DNA of 64,000 nucleotides from Nocardia crassostreae (GTDB lineage Bacteria > Actinomycetota > Actinomycetes > Mycobacteriales > Mycobacteriaceae), in NCBI RefSeq assembly GCF_001613405.1, contig NZ_BDCH01000020.1:186001-250000 (forward strand). The letters are read 5' to 3'. Positions 54,611-63,714 of this stretch are shown in pieces. How positions within the stretch are numbered: position 1 is the stretch's first letter; each line of letters starts with the position of its first letter. Below the pieces are notes generated by a model. It saw only the letters and a list, made by a program, of their open reading frames with translations, did no database searches and was not told the origin of the DNA. A program made the position numbers and the translations under genes.

Positions 54611-55600
54611 ATGCGGGTTGTGGAGGCCAAGGCGTTCGGGGATCCGGAGGTGCTCACGGTGGCGGAGGCGCCGGAACCGGTGGCCGGTGCTGGACAGGTG
54701 GTCGTGGCGGTCGAGGCGATCGACGTCATGTTCCTCGACACCCTGATGCGCAGCGGGTGGGCGAAGGACTTCTTCCCGGTGGAGCCGCCGTTCGTGCCTG
54801 GTGGGGCGGTCGCCGGGGTCGTGGAGTCGGTCGGGGCGGGAGTGGATGCCGGGTGGGTCGGCAAGCGGGTCGCCACCTCGACGGCCGCCAGCGGGATCGG
54901 CAGTGGGACGCCGACGGGCGGTTATGCCGAGAAGGCGCTCGCGAAGGCGGAAAGCCTGGTGCCCGTGCCCGAGGGGCTGGATATGGGCAAGGCGGTGGCG
55001 CTGGTGCACGACGGCCGGACCGCGCTGGCGGTCATGGCGCGGGCCGCCATCGAGCCCGGCGAATGGGTGCTGATCACCGCCGCCGCAGGCGGCTTGGGCA
55101 CGCTGCTCATCCAGATGGCGCGCGCGGCGGGCGCACAGGTAGTCGCGGCGGGCCGCGGCGCGGCGAAACTCGAGCTGGCACAGCGGCTCGGCGCGAACGC
55201 CGTGGTCGACTACTCGGGCGAGGACTGGGTCGGCGAGGTTGAGAAGCTCACCGGCGGCGTCCAGCTCCTGCTCGACGGCGCGGGCGGCGAGATCGGCCGT
55301 GCGGCCATGGGCGCCATCGTGGCCGGTGGCCGGATTCTCGGATACGGCAATGCCGCAGGCGGATTCGCGGCCTTCGACGCGGAAGCAGCTGCAGCACAGG
55401 GTATTTCCATCGTCCCGCTGTTCGAGATCAGCGCCGGTGAGATCGACTGGAACGCCCTGCTCCAACAGGCGCAGGCCGAGGCTGCCGCCGGGCGGCTGGA
55501 GGTCGTCATCGGCCAGCGCTTCCCCTTGGACCAGGCCGCCGCCGCGCACGCCGCCATTGCCGCCCGCGCCGCCATCGGCCGCACCATTCTCACGGTCTGA
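54611..55600 (+). CDS. Zinc-type quinone oxidoreductase (MDR family)
   Basis: A 329-residue MDR protein without zinc ligands, resembling NADPH:quinone reductase. It has the N-terminal GroES-like fold (MRVVEAKAFGDPEVLTVAE, FVPGGAVAGVVESVGAGV), the NADPH site ITAAAGGLGTLLIQMARAAGAQVVAAGRG and LLLDGAGGEIGRAAM. ATG 54611 has GGAGG about 8 nt upstream; GTG/ATG starts further upstream add unconserved residues. A stand-alone gene. Confidence 0.9.
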   Translation: MRVVEAKAFGDPEVLTVAEAPEPVAGAGQVVVAVEAIDVMFLDTLMRSGWAKDFFPVEPPFVPGGAVAGVVESVGAGVDAGWVGKRVATSTAASGIGSGTPTGGYAEKALAKAESLVPVPEGLDMGKAVALVHDGRTALAVMARAAIEPGEWVLITAAAGGLGTLLIQMARAAGAQVVAAGRGAAKLELAQRLGANAVVDYSGEDWVGEVEKLTGGVQLLLDGAGGEIGRAAMGAIVAGGRILGYGNAAGGFAAFDAEAAAAQGISIVPLFEISAGEIDWNALLQQAQAEAAAGRLEVVIGQRFPLDQAAAAHAAIAARAAIGRTILTV

Positions 55601-55707
55601 TCCGATCGGATCCGTGCCCCGGTCCGGCGTGTCGGGAACATCTTCGCCGGTACCGGGCCCGCGTCCGGGCAAGCTGGATGCGGGTCGAACTCGACGCGGA
55701 GGTGGCT

Positions 55708-56487
55708 GTGCGCTATCGAGCTGGGTTGATCGGGGCGATAGCGGCAGGGGCGTGTGTATTGCTGGCGTCCCCGGCCGCAGCCGAGCCGGGCGGAGTGGAT
55801 CCGAATGGGACAGCGCCGCGCCGGCCCACCCCCGAATGGCGATTGCCCGATCCGGGCCGGGCCGAGCCGGTGCCCGAGCGCACGGCGATCTCCCTGCGAT
55901 CAATGGTCCCGGAGGTGCGGTGGGGGACCGCCAACGAAACCGAGACGCGCGCCGCGTTATCGATCGCCAAGCTCTACATGGCCGACTACGCGCTCCGGCA
56001 CGGTGACGGCTCGGCGGAGGACAAACAGTTGGGGGAGCGCATGATTCGCCACTCCGACGATGGCGCCGCCGCCGCCATGGCGGCGAAGTACCCGTACGCG
56101 ATCGACTCGATCGCCGCCGAATACAACCTGACCGCCACCCGCGGCAACGACGACTGGGCCATGTCCTCGACCAGCACCGCCGACGTCGCCGACTTCCTCA
56201 TGGTGAAACTCCGCAGCGACCCCGAGAGCCCGGTCCTCGAATGGATGACCGACCCCAGCGAGGTCGCCGTGGACGGCACCGTCCAGGACTGGGGCACCGC
56301 GCAACTCCCGCACGTAACCGGCACCAAATGGGGTTGGTCCGATATGGGCGTCCCCGAGGTCGCCTCCGCCTCCTTCGGCACCGCCTTCACCGTCACCGCC
56401 CACACCTACGGCACCTCCGACGACCAAACCGAAGACGTCCTCGCCGCCATGCCCACCGTCCTCGCCGACCTCCTGGCCCGGTTCTGA
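55708..56487 (+). CDS. Secreted beta-lactamase/PBP-like serine hydrolase
   Basis: A 259-residue exported protein. The signal peptide (RYRAGLIGAIAAGACVLLASPAAA) is followed by a Pro-rich linker and a domain with the class A-like triad of motifs: Ser85-Ile-Ala-Lys88 (SxxK), Ser116-Asp-Asp118 (SDN-like) and Lys217-Trp-Gly219 where KTG is usual. The layout and spacing suggest a penicillin-interacting fold, but the altered third motif and the lack of an obvious Glu166-type loop leave activity uncertain. GTG 55708 has GGAGG 4 nt upstream. Confidence 0.75.
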   Translation: MRYRAGLIGAIAAGACVLLASPAAAEPGGVDPNGTAPRRPTPEWRLPDPGRAEPVPERTAISLRSMVPEVRWGTANETETRAALSIAKLYMADYALRHGDGSAEDKQLGERMIRHSDDGAAAAMAAKYPYAIDSIAAEYNLTATRGNDDWAMSSTSTADVADFLMVKLRSDPESPVLEWMTDPSEVAVDGTVQDWGTAQLPHVTGTKWGWSDMGVPEVASASFGTAFTVTAHTYGTSDDQTEDVLAAMPTVLADLLARF

Positions 56488-56503
56488 TCCTGGACATGCG
56501 ATC

Positions 56504-56556
56504 ACCGGGAACTGGTGGCGGCATCGGCCGAGTAGCCCCCGCCACCAGTTCCCGGT
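56504..56556. repeat. Dispersed palindromic element, copy 2
   Basis: 18-bp perfect arms beginning ACCGGGAACTGGTGGCGG around a 17-nt loop, 16 nt after the stop of the preceding gene. It is the reverse complement of the element at 21850-21898: besides the arms, GGGGGCTAC beside one arm and GAC beyond it are shared while the rest of the loop differs. Probably works as a terminator here. Confidence 0.7.
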
Positions 56557-56630
56557 CGACGGTGTTTCAGATTCGGCGGACGTGACGGGGCGCACGGGAG
56601 GGGGGGGTGCGCTCGGGAAGGTTTTAGTTT

Positions 56631-56643
56631 CACAATAATTGTG
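56631..56643. promoter_or_regulatory. MarR-type operator at the MFS start codon
   Basis: CACAATAATTGTG, a perfect 13-bp palindrome whose last base is the first base of the GTG start at 56643. The AT-rich centre (AATAAT) could also be a -10 box. A MarR gene is the second gene of the transcript, so feedback repression of the pump is likely. No Shine-Dalgarno sequence is close to the GTG. Confidence 0.6.
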
Positions 56644-58019
56644 TGTCTACAACTATTGGCGAGTTGAGCAAGAATCGGAAGACGTTGGTCTTGGTGACGT
56701 GCTGTCTCAGCCTGCTCATCTCGTCCATGGACGCGACCATCGTGAATGTGGCGCTGCCCGCGATTCAGGAGGATCTGGGGGCCTCGCTGTCGCGGTTGCA
56801 GTGGATTGTCGATATCTATACGTTGACGCTGGCCAGCCTGCTCATGTTGTCGGGGGCCACCGCGGATCGGTTCGGGCGTAAGCGGATGTTCCGGATCGGG
56901 CTGCTCGTCTTCGCGGTCGGATCGCTGTTGTGCAGTCTCGCGCCGACCATCGAAATCCTCATCGGTGCACGGTTTTTGCAGGCCATCGGCGGATCGATGC
57001 TGAATCCGGTGGCGATGTCGATCATCACCACCGTCTTCACCGGGAAGGTGGAGCGGGCGCGGGCGGTGGGCGTCTGGGGTGCGGTGGTGGGTATTTCGAC
57101 TGCCCTGGGTCCGCTGGTCGGTGGCGGGTTGATCGACAGTCTGGGCTGGCAGTCGGTCTTCTGGATCAACCTGCCGATCTGTGCCGTGGCGCTGGTGCTC
57201 ACGACCGTCTTCGTGCCGGAATCGAAGTCGGCCACCCGGCGGGGTATCGACCCGCTCGGTCAGGTGCTGGCGATTCTGCTGCTGTTCACGCTGGTATTCG
57301 GCCTGATCGAAGGCATGCCGGTGCTGTTCCTGGTGAGCGGCGCGGCGCTGGCCGGATTCGTGTGGCACGAGGCCCGGCATCCGTCGCCGTTCATCGATCT
57401 GCGTTTCTTCCGCAGCTTCCCGTTCGCCTCGGCCACCGTCATCGCGGTCTGCGCCTTCGCGGCGCTGGGGGCGTTCCTGTTCGATATGTCGATGTATCTG
57501 CAAGGGACCCGGGGCTTCTCGGCCGTGCACACCGGTCTGCTGTACCTGCCGATGGCGCTCGGCATGCTGATTTTCTCCCCGCTGTCCGGGCGGCTGGTGG
57601 GCCATCGCGGCACGAAGCCCTCGTTGCTGGCGGCGGGCACGCTCATGGCGCTGGCAGCCATCGGCCTGGCCCAGCTGCGGCCCGATACTCCGGTCTGGAT
57701 GCTGATCTGCGTATTCACGGTATTCGGAATCGGTTTCGGCATGGTCAACGCGCCGATCACCACGGCCGCCGTGAGCGGGATGCCGCTGGATCGGGCGGGG
57801 GCGGCCTCGGCGGTGGCCTCCACCAGCAGGCAGGTGGGCATCAGCATCGGCGTGGCCCTGTGCGGTGCGCTGGCCGGTGGCGGATTGTGGTGGACCATCA
57901 CGGCTTTGACCGCCGCCGTGGTCGGGCTCGGCATGGCCGCCAATACCGCGTGGGCGTACGGTACGCGGGATCGCGTCGCACCATTGCTCGAACAGAAGGC
58001 CCCAGCCCATGCCGGATGA
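56643..58019 (+). CDS. MFS drug exporter (DHA2, 14-helix type)
   Basis: 458 residues with about 14 hydrophobic helices. Family motifs are LDATIVNVALP-like (SSMDATIVNVALPAIQEDLG), motif A GATADRFGRKRMF, and motif C region WGAVVGISTALGPLVGGGL. Typical proton-driven efflux pump for lipophilic compounds; the substrate cannot be predicted. Starts at GTG 56643 inside the MarR-type palindrome, so it may be translated from a very short leader. The marR gene overlaps its end by 11 bp. Confidence 0.92.
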   Translation: MSTTIGELSKNRKTLVLVTCCLSLLISSMDATIVNVALPAIQEDLGASLSRLQWIVDIYTLTLASLLMLSGATADRFGRKRMFRIGLLVFAVGSLLCSLAPTIEILIGARFLQAIGGSMLNPVAMSIITTVFTGKVERARAVGVWGAVVGISTALGPLVGGGLIDSLGWQSVFWINLPICAVALVLTTVFVPESKSATRRGIDPLGQVLAILLLFTLVFGLIEGMPVLFLVSGAALAGFVWHEARHPSPFIDLRFFRSFPFASATVIAVCAFAALGAFLFDMSMYLQGTRGFSAVHTGLLYLPMALGMLIFSPLSGRLVGHRGTKPSLLAAGTLMALAAIGLAQLRPDTPVWMLICVFTVFGIGFGMVNAPITTAAVSGMPLDRAGAASAVASTSRQVGISIGVALCGALAGGGLWWTITALTAAVVGLGMAANTAWAYGTRDRVAPLLEQKAPAHAG

Positions 58020-58428
58020 CACTCCCACACCCGATGAGGTCTGGCGGCTGCTCACCCATGTGGTGATGGATACCCGCGATGCCTGGAAGCGCGCCGTCAT
58101 CGAGCGAACTGGGTTGCCGTTCAGCCGGATTCGCATTCTGCGCCGACTGCGCGGGGGACCGTTGACCGTCAAGGAACTCGCGCACGCCGCCACCATGGAC
58201 GCGCCTGCGACCACCGTCGCGGTCAACGATCTCGAGGAGCGCGGCCTGGTGGTGCGTGAGATCGATGCGGGCAATCGGCGGCGCAAACTGGTGTCGCTCA
58301 CCGAGGCCGGGCGCGAGGTGGTGGCCGTGGCGCTGGCCACCCCCGACCCCGCGCCGCCGCGCGTCGCCGAGCTCAGCGCGGCGGAATTGCGCGCGCTGCG
58401 TGATGTGCTCCACAAGCTCGAACAGTGA
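58009..58428 (+). CDS. MarR-family regulator
   Basis: 139 residues with the MarR winged helix (LPFSRIRILRRLRGGPLTVKELAHAATMDAPATTVAVNDLEERGLVVRE, then the wing IDAGNRRRKLVSLTEAGREV). Encoded after and overlapping the MFS pump, with a suitable palindrome at the pump start, so it most likely represses this operon and is released by the pump's substrates. Confidence 0.92.
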   Translation: MPDDTPTPDEVWRLLTHVVMDTRDAWKRAVIERTGLPFSRIRILRRLRGGPLTVKELAHAATMDAPATTVAVNDLEERGLVVREIDAGNRRRKLVSLTEAGREVVAVALATPDPAPPRVAELSAAELRALRDVLHKLEQ

Positions 58429-58480
58429 ATTCCGGCCTGTCCGGGTCCTGGTTTCGCCGCTCGTCTCCTACGGTGGGGTG

Positions 58481-59221
58481 GTGCGACAGCGACGGATGAA
58501 GGCGATGGCGGCACTCTGCGGTGCACTCCTGATGGCGGCGAGCGGGGGAGCGGAGGCCGCGCCCGCGCAGCCGATATTCGGGCAGGTCGTGGTGATCGAT
58601 CCCGGTCACAATGGCGGCGGCGCCGCACAACCCGATGTCATCAATGCCCACGTCCCGGACGGTCGCGGCGGTACGAAACCGTGCAATACCACCGGCACCA
58701 ATGCCAATAGCGGCTACACCGAGCACGAGTTCGACTGGGATGTGGCGCTGCGCGTGCGGGATGCGCTCACGCTGCGGGGGATTCGGGTGATCATGACCCG
58801 CGACAGCGATACCGGGGCCGGGCCGTGCGTGAACGAGCGCGGATCGCTCGGCAATACGGTCGGCGCGGCGGCCGTGGTGTCCATTCACGCCGACGGCGCG
58901 GCCGCGGGAGCGCACGGATTCCATGTTGCCCACTCTTCGCCACCGCTCAATGACGCCCAGGGTGAGCCCTCGGTCCGGCTGGCCACCATGCTGCGCGACC
59001 GCATGGTCGGCGCGGGGTTCGTGCCGTCCACCTATGTCGGTTCCGACGGCTTGAATCCGCGTCCGGATCTGGCCGGGCTCAACTTCTCCGAACGTCCGGC
59101 AGCACTGGTCGAATGCGGGAACATGCGTGATCCCGGCGATGCCGCGCTGATCGAATCCCCGGATGGGCGGGCGCGATTCGCGACCGCCATCGCGGATGCC
59201 ATCGCGGCGTACGTCGGCTGA
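58481..59221 (+). CDS. Secreted N-acetylmuramoyl-L-alanine amidase (Rv3717-like)
   Basis: Cleaves the bond between MurNAc and the stem peptide. The 246-residue product has a short signal peptide (MAALCGALLMAASGGAEAA) and an Amidase_3 domain. Zinc ligands are expected at His43 (IDPGHNGG), Glu81 or Glu83 (YTEHEFDWDV) and His136 (VSIHADGA), with the general base in ALVECGNMRD. Cys68 and Cys116 may form a disulfide as in mycobacterial Rv3717. The start is uncertain between GTG 58478/58481 and ATG 58496. There is no cell-wall-binding domain. Confidence 0.9.
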   Translation: MRQRRMKAMAALCGALLMAASGGAEAAPAQPIFGQVVVIDPGHNGGGAAQPDVINAHVPDGRGGTKPCNTTGTNANSGYTEHEFDWDVALRVRDALTLRGIRVIMTRDSDTGAGPCVNERGSLGNTVGAAAVVSIHADGAAAGAHGFHVAHSSPPLNDAQGEPSVRLATMLRDRMVGAGFVPSTYVGSDGLNPRPDLAGLNFSERPAALVECGNMRDPGDAALIESPDGRARFATAIADAIAAYVG

Positions 59222-59359
59222 CCCGCCCGCATCCGGCCAGCACACCGGCGTGCGCGACTCGCCGCGCGGTGCATCCGTCTGCCCGGTTTGCCGTGAGTAA
59301 ATTGGCCGCGACATTGCTGGTTTCGGGTAACCGGACTGACGGGTTCCGGGAGGAATCAC

Positions 59360-61311
59360 TTGACCACGACCACCGAACGGTCCCACTCGCGATTCGCTGC
59401 CTGGTTGCTCGAGGATTCCGGCGAACAAGCCGCGCAGCTGCCCGGGCCCATGGTCAAGCACACGCCGAAGGAACACCGGCATCCCTGGTGGAAGGTCATG
59501 TGCCTGACCGGTGTCGACTACTTCTCCACGCTCGGCTATCAACCCGGTATCGCCGCGCTCGCCGCGGGTGTGCTGTCGCCGCTGGCCACCGTGGTGCTGG
59601 TGGCCTTGACCCTGCTCGGCGCGCTACCGGTCTATCGGCGGGTGGCCAAGGAGAGCCCGCACGGCGGCGGGTCCATCGCCATGCTGGCCAATTTCCTGCC
59701 GAATTGGTGGGGCAAGCTGCTGATCCTGGTGCTACTCGGGTTCGCGGCCACCGACTTCACCATCACCATGACCTTGTCTGCGGCCGACGGCGCCGCGCAC
59801 ATTGTCGAGAATCCGTACACGCCGGATTTCATGCACGGGCACAACCTGCTCATCACGCTGGTGCTGCTGGCCCTCTGGCGGCGGTGTTCCTGAAGGGATT
59901 CACCGAGGCCATCGGTATCGCGGTCACGCTGGTCGCGTTATTCCTGGCGCTGAATCTGATCGTGGCCGTCGTCGGGGTGATCGAGGTGATCCGCCATGCG
60001 CACCTCGTGACCGACTGGGGGCATCTGCTCACCGCGCAGCACGGCAGCCCGATCGCCATGATCGGCGTCGCGCTGCTGGTGTTCCCCAAACTCGCGCTCG
60101 GCCTGTCCGGATTCGAGACCGGTGTCGCCGTCATGCCGCAGATCAAGGGTGATCCGGGCGATTCCGACGATTTCCCGCGCGGCCGCATTATCGGCGCCCG
60201 CAAGCTGCTGACGACCGCGGCGATCATCATGAGCTGCTTCCTGATCGTCTCCAGCTTCATCACCACCATCCTCATTCCGGAATCGGCCTTCCAGCCCGGC
60301 GGGGAAGCCAATGGCCGGGCGCTGGCGTATCTGGCGCACGAACATCTCGGCAATGCCTTCGGCACGGTCTACGACGTCAGCATCATCGCCATCCTCTGGT
60401 TCGCGGGCGCTTCGGCCATGCCGGGCCTGCTCAACCTGGTTCCGCGCTATCTGCCGCGGTTCGGCATGGCGCCGGAGTGGGCGCGCCAAATGCGGCCGCT
60501 GGTATTGGTTTTCGCCACCGTGGCCTTCGGCATCACCTGGTATTTCGATGCCAGCGTCGAGGCTCAGGGCGCGGCCTACGCCACCGGCGTGCTCGTCCTG
60601 ATCACCTCGGCGGCGGTCGCGGTGACGCTGTCCGCCTGGCGGAAACAGCAGCGCGGCAGGGTGTTCCCCTTCGGTGCGGTGTCACTGATCTTCGTGTACA
60701 CCACCATCGACAACATCATCGCCAAGCCCGAGGGCGTGCATCTGGCCCTGCTGTTCGTGCTCGCGATCATCGTGGTGTCCTTCGCCTCCCGCGCCCGTCG
60801 CGCCTTCGAACTCCGGGCCGTCCAAGTGACTTTCGACGACAAGGCCGCCCGCGTCATCGACGATCTGGCCGCCCGCGGCGAGATCCGCATCGTCACCCAC
60901 GACATCGACCAGCGGCAGCCCGAGGAATACGCGGAGAAGGAAGCTGATCAGCGCCGCGAAAGCCATATCCCCGACGCCGATCCGATTCTCTTCCTCGAGG
61001 TGATCGTCAAGGACCCTTCGGAATTCAGCACCCATCTCCTCGTCACCGGGGTGGAGGTGGCGCAGTACCGCATCCTCAGTGTCGAAGCCGCCGCCGTCCT
61101 GAACTCCATTGCCGCCATCCTGCTGGCCATTCGCGACCGCACCGGCGTCATCCCGCACGTCTACTTCGAATGGACGGAAGGCAATCCGCTGATCAACCTC
61201 CTTCGCTTCATGTTCTTCGGCGAAGGCGAGGTGGCCCCGGTGACTCGCGAAATCCTGCGCCGCGCGGTACCCCGGCGCTCGCAGCGCCCGCACGTCCACG
61301 TGGACAGCTGA
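59360..61311 (+). pseudogene. APC-type permease with C-terminal cytosolic domain, frameshifted
   Basis: A 650-residue transporter after repair: N-terminal HPWWKVMCLTGVDYFSTLGYQPG, about 12 helices, and a cytosolic tail of about 170 residues (FDDKAARVIDDLAARGEIRIV, DPILFLEVIVKD). The frame breaks near 59875: adding one C (CTCCTGGCGG) gives LLALLAAVFLKGFTEAIG, a normal helix. The TTG start is preceded by GGAGG 6 nt away. Typical annotation is amino acid permease; the length and tail recall KimA-type K+/H+ importers, but I see no firm basis to choose. Sequencing error is the most likely cause of the break. Confidence 0.82.
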
Positions 61312-61316
61312 GGTTG

Positions 61317-62453
61317 TTATCGCAAGGGGCGGAAGAAGGTTCGGACGTCCTCGACCAGCAGGTCCGGGGCTTCCATGGCGGCGAAGTGGCCGCCGCGATC
61401 GAATTCCGACCAGTGCACGACATTGTGCTCGCGTTCGGCGATGCGCCGGACCCCGCCGTCGCCCGGGAACACCGCGACGCCGTGTGGTAGTCCCGAGTAG
61501 GGCGCCGTGGAACCCCATGCCTGCTGGCCCTCCTTGTACAGGCGGGCCGAGGAGGCGGCGGTCCCGGTGAACCAGTAAATGCTGACGTCGGTGAGCAGCT
61601 GGTCGATATCGACCGCGTCCTCGGGCAGTTCGTGCGCCGGATCGGTCCACTCCTTGAACTTCTCGACGATCCAAGCGAGCTGTGCCGCAGGCGAATCGCT
61701 CAGCCCGAACGCCAGTGTCTGCGGCCGCGTCGACTGGATGATCGCGTACCCGCCGCGGTCCAGATCCCGATACTGCTCGAGCCTGGCCAACTCGTCCGGT
61801 GTGAGTCCCTCCAACTCGGCCGGATCGCCGGTGGGAAACCCGAGACCACCGTTGACATGCACCCCGACGACATGCGCCGCATCCAGCCGCCCCAGCATCG
61901 GCGAGATGACCGACCCGCTGTCTCCACCCTGCGCGCCGTACCTCTCATACCGGAGCCGCCCCATCAACACCGCCCAGGCCCGCGCCACCCGCTCGATATC
62001 CCACCCGGTCTCGCCGGTGGGCCCACTGAACCCGAACCCCGGAATCGACGGCGCCACAATATGAAACGCATCCCCCGCCGCACCCCCGTGCGCCACCGGA
62101 TCCGTCAGCGGCTCGATAATCTTCAAGAACTCGGCCACCGATCCCGGCCACCCATGAGTAATGATGAGCGGCAACGCATCCCGCTCCGCCGACCGCACAT
62201 GCAGAAAATGCACCCGCTGCCCGTCGATCCGAGTAATGAACTGCGCAAAGCTGTTCAGCCGCTTCTCCGCCGCCCGCCAATCAAACCCCTCCCCCCAATA
62301 CTCCGCCAACCCCCGCGCATACCCCACCGGCACCCCATACGACCACCCCAACCCCGCCAACTCATCCGGCCACCGAGTACCCCCCAACCGCGCCCGCAAG
62401 TCATCCACCTGCTCCTGCGGAACGTCGACGCGAAACGGCTCGATCCCCGCCAC
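61317..62453 (-). CDS. Epoxide hydrolase (EHN-type alpha/beta hydrolase)
   Basis: A 378-residue hydrolase with the N-terminal EHN cap (PFRVDVPQEQVDDLRARLGGTRWPDE, LNSFAQFITRIDGQRVHFLHVRS), oxyanion-hole motif HGWPGS (His100 on), nucleophile Asp168 in GGDSG, and the C-terminal His in GGHFAAMEAPD. It hydrolyses epoxides to diols, or is a juvenile-hormone/soluble EH relative. GTG 62453 is chosen because GGAGG lies 8 nt before it; the longer upstream frame is unlike the family. It converges with the permease gene. Confidence 0.92.
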   Translation of the reverse strand: MAGIEPFRVDVPQEQVDDLRARLGGTRWPDELAGLGWSYGVPVGYARGLAEYWGEGFDWRAAEKRLNSFAQFITRIDGQRVHFLHVRSAERDALPLIITHGWPGSVAEFLKIIEPLTDPVAHGGAAGDAFHIVAPSIPGFGFSGPTGETGWDIERVARAWAVLMGRLRYERYGAQGGDSGSVISPMLGRLDAAHVVGVHVNGGLGFPTGDPAELEGLTPDELARLEQYRDLDRGGYAIIQSTRPQTLAFGLSDSPAAQLAWIVEKFKEWTDPAHELPEDAVDIDQLLTDVSIYWFTGTAASSARLYKEGQQAWGSTAPYSGLPHGVAVFPGDGGVRRIAEREHNVVHWSEFDRGGHFAAMEAPDLLVEDVRTFFRPLR

Positions 62454-62502
62454 AACGATCACCTCCTCGGATAGCGCCCGACCCCGAAAGCGACAGCCAG
62501 GG

Positions 62503-63339
62503 CTAGGCGCGCCGCACCCAACCCTGTGCGATGTCAGAGAGATTCCACCACGAAACGAATTGCGGGTCTTGGGTTTCGAGCTCCCATTTCGCGGTGAGGG
62601 CATCGAAGAACGCATCGTCACCGGTCTTGCCGCCCTTGGGTTCGCCGATGAAGATCAGCCGGTCCCCGCCAGCGCGCTCGAACTCGTCCACTGCGACCGA
62701 GGCCATCGTATTTCCCCATCCCGGCGGCCAACACAGGAACAGGACGCGACCGGCCTGGTCGTCGCTGCGCGCCTTGTAAGCATCGCGATCTGCAACCGGG
62801 TACCAGACGTCGAGCTGCCCAGCTGTTTCTGGAAATGATGGATTGGCAGTCGCATCCGGCGGTTCGGAGTCATACGCTTCGACTCTCAACCCAGCCCGCG
62901 CCTGCTGCGCAGCCCAATAGCCACGCCCGGCACCAAGCTCGACAACTGTTCTACCTGAACAGAATTGGGCAACCCATGCGATGGTCCCAGGTGCCGGGAC
63001 AGCGTAGGCGTATGCGGCCTGCAGAACGGTTTGAGCATAGCCAAGCCGGGCACTTCCCTTCAGCCGACCTCCGTTCACCACGCGGCGGTTCTCCCGCCCA
63101 TGCACCGATGGCCCCACGATGTCCCAGTACGGATTCCCGGAAGCCGATTCACCCCCGGTCAGGTAGTGGACCAACCGGAGATCGAACGCAGCGTCGGCAC
63201 GGTCATCCCCGGTACCAGCCAGCATCGGCGCGGTAGAGAGATAGTCCGCGACAACGGGATATGCGGCACGCAGCCTCGCTTCGTCGCCGAGCAAGGCCAC
63301 AAGCTCGTTACGTCGCTCATCGGTCAGGATCAGCTCCAT
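62503..63339 (-). CDS. Methyltransferase-like protein with a CWPP motif
   Basis: 278 residues. A helical N-terminal half (LTDERRNELVALLGDEARL, VHYLTGGESASGNPYWDIVGPSVHGREN) precedes a Rossmann segment VVELGAGRGYWAAQQARAGLRVEAYDSEPP, which fits SAM motif I. Further on FLCWPPGWGNTMA has a motif IV-like Pro-Pro, followed by GGDRLIFIGEPKGGKTGDDAFFDAL. The combination suggests a methyltransferase acting on nucleic acid, lipid or a small molecule; I cannot name the family. It stands alone between the epoxide hydrolase and tRNA-Met. ATG 63339 is preferred over the adjoining GTG 63342. Confidence 0.7.
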   Translation of the reverse strand: MELILTDERRNELVALLGDEARLRAAYPVVADYLSTAPMLAGTGDDRADAAFDLRLVHYLTGGESASGNPYWDIVGPSVHGRENRRVVNGGRLKGSARLGYAQTVLQAAYAYAVPAPGTIAWVAQFCSGRTVVELGAGRGYWAAQQARAGLRVEAYDSEPPDATANPSFPETAGQLDVWYPVADRDAYKARSDDQAGRVLFLCWPPGWGNTMASVAVDEFERAGGDRLIFIGEPKGGKTGDDAFFDALTAKWELETQDPQFVSWWNLSDIAQGWVRRA

Positions 63340-63526
63340 CACCCTTCTGATTGTCCTGGCCTTGGACGCATCTCGGGGTGCTACAGGCAGCGTTCACAAG
63401 ATTGGTCAGCGCCGGATTCGACCGCCGCACACAGACCGGTTCGGTACAACAACTCGGCCGCAATACCTTTGGATCGACACATCTTACGATCTCGAGTGGC
63501 TGTTCGCGCTGTTCAGGGGGCAAAAG

Positions 63527-63600
63527 TGGGGCGGGCGGGGCTCGAACCCGCGACCAATGGATTATGAGTCCACGGCTCTAACCGACTGAGCTACCGCCCC
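63527..63600 (-). tRNA. tRNA-Met (CAT), elongator type
   Basis: 74 nt on the minus strand: acceptor GGGGCGG/CCGCCCC with discriminator A, D arm GCTCAGTCGGTTAGAGC, anticodon loop CTCATAA (CAT) on stem TGGA/TCCA, and T arm GCGGG-TTCGAGC-CCCGC. CCA is not encoded. An initiator tRNA would lack the acceptor 1-72 pair, which is present here. A lysidine-modified tRNA-Ile2(CAT) is the alternative. Confidence 0.9.
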
Positions 63601-63714
63601 TGACCGCTGGAGATCTCCAGTGGGCCTCGCGATGCTACCGCTTCGGGTGGGTCGATGCCTACTCGGGCGCGGGGGAACTTACGGTGGCGTAGGGGGTATG
63701 GATCGGGAGGAATG

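Noticed and set aside
63362..63589. Open frames over tRNA-Met reading like a protein (KWGGRGSNPRPMDYES and a sister frame with KVGRAGLEPATNGL)
   Set aside because: These are the well-known artefactual translations of the antisense strand of tRNA genes; the cloverleaf explains the sequence.
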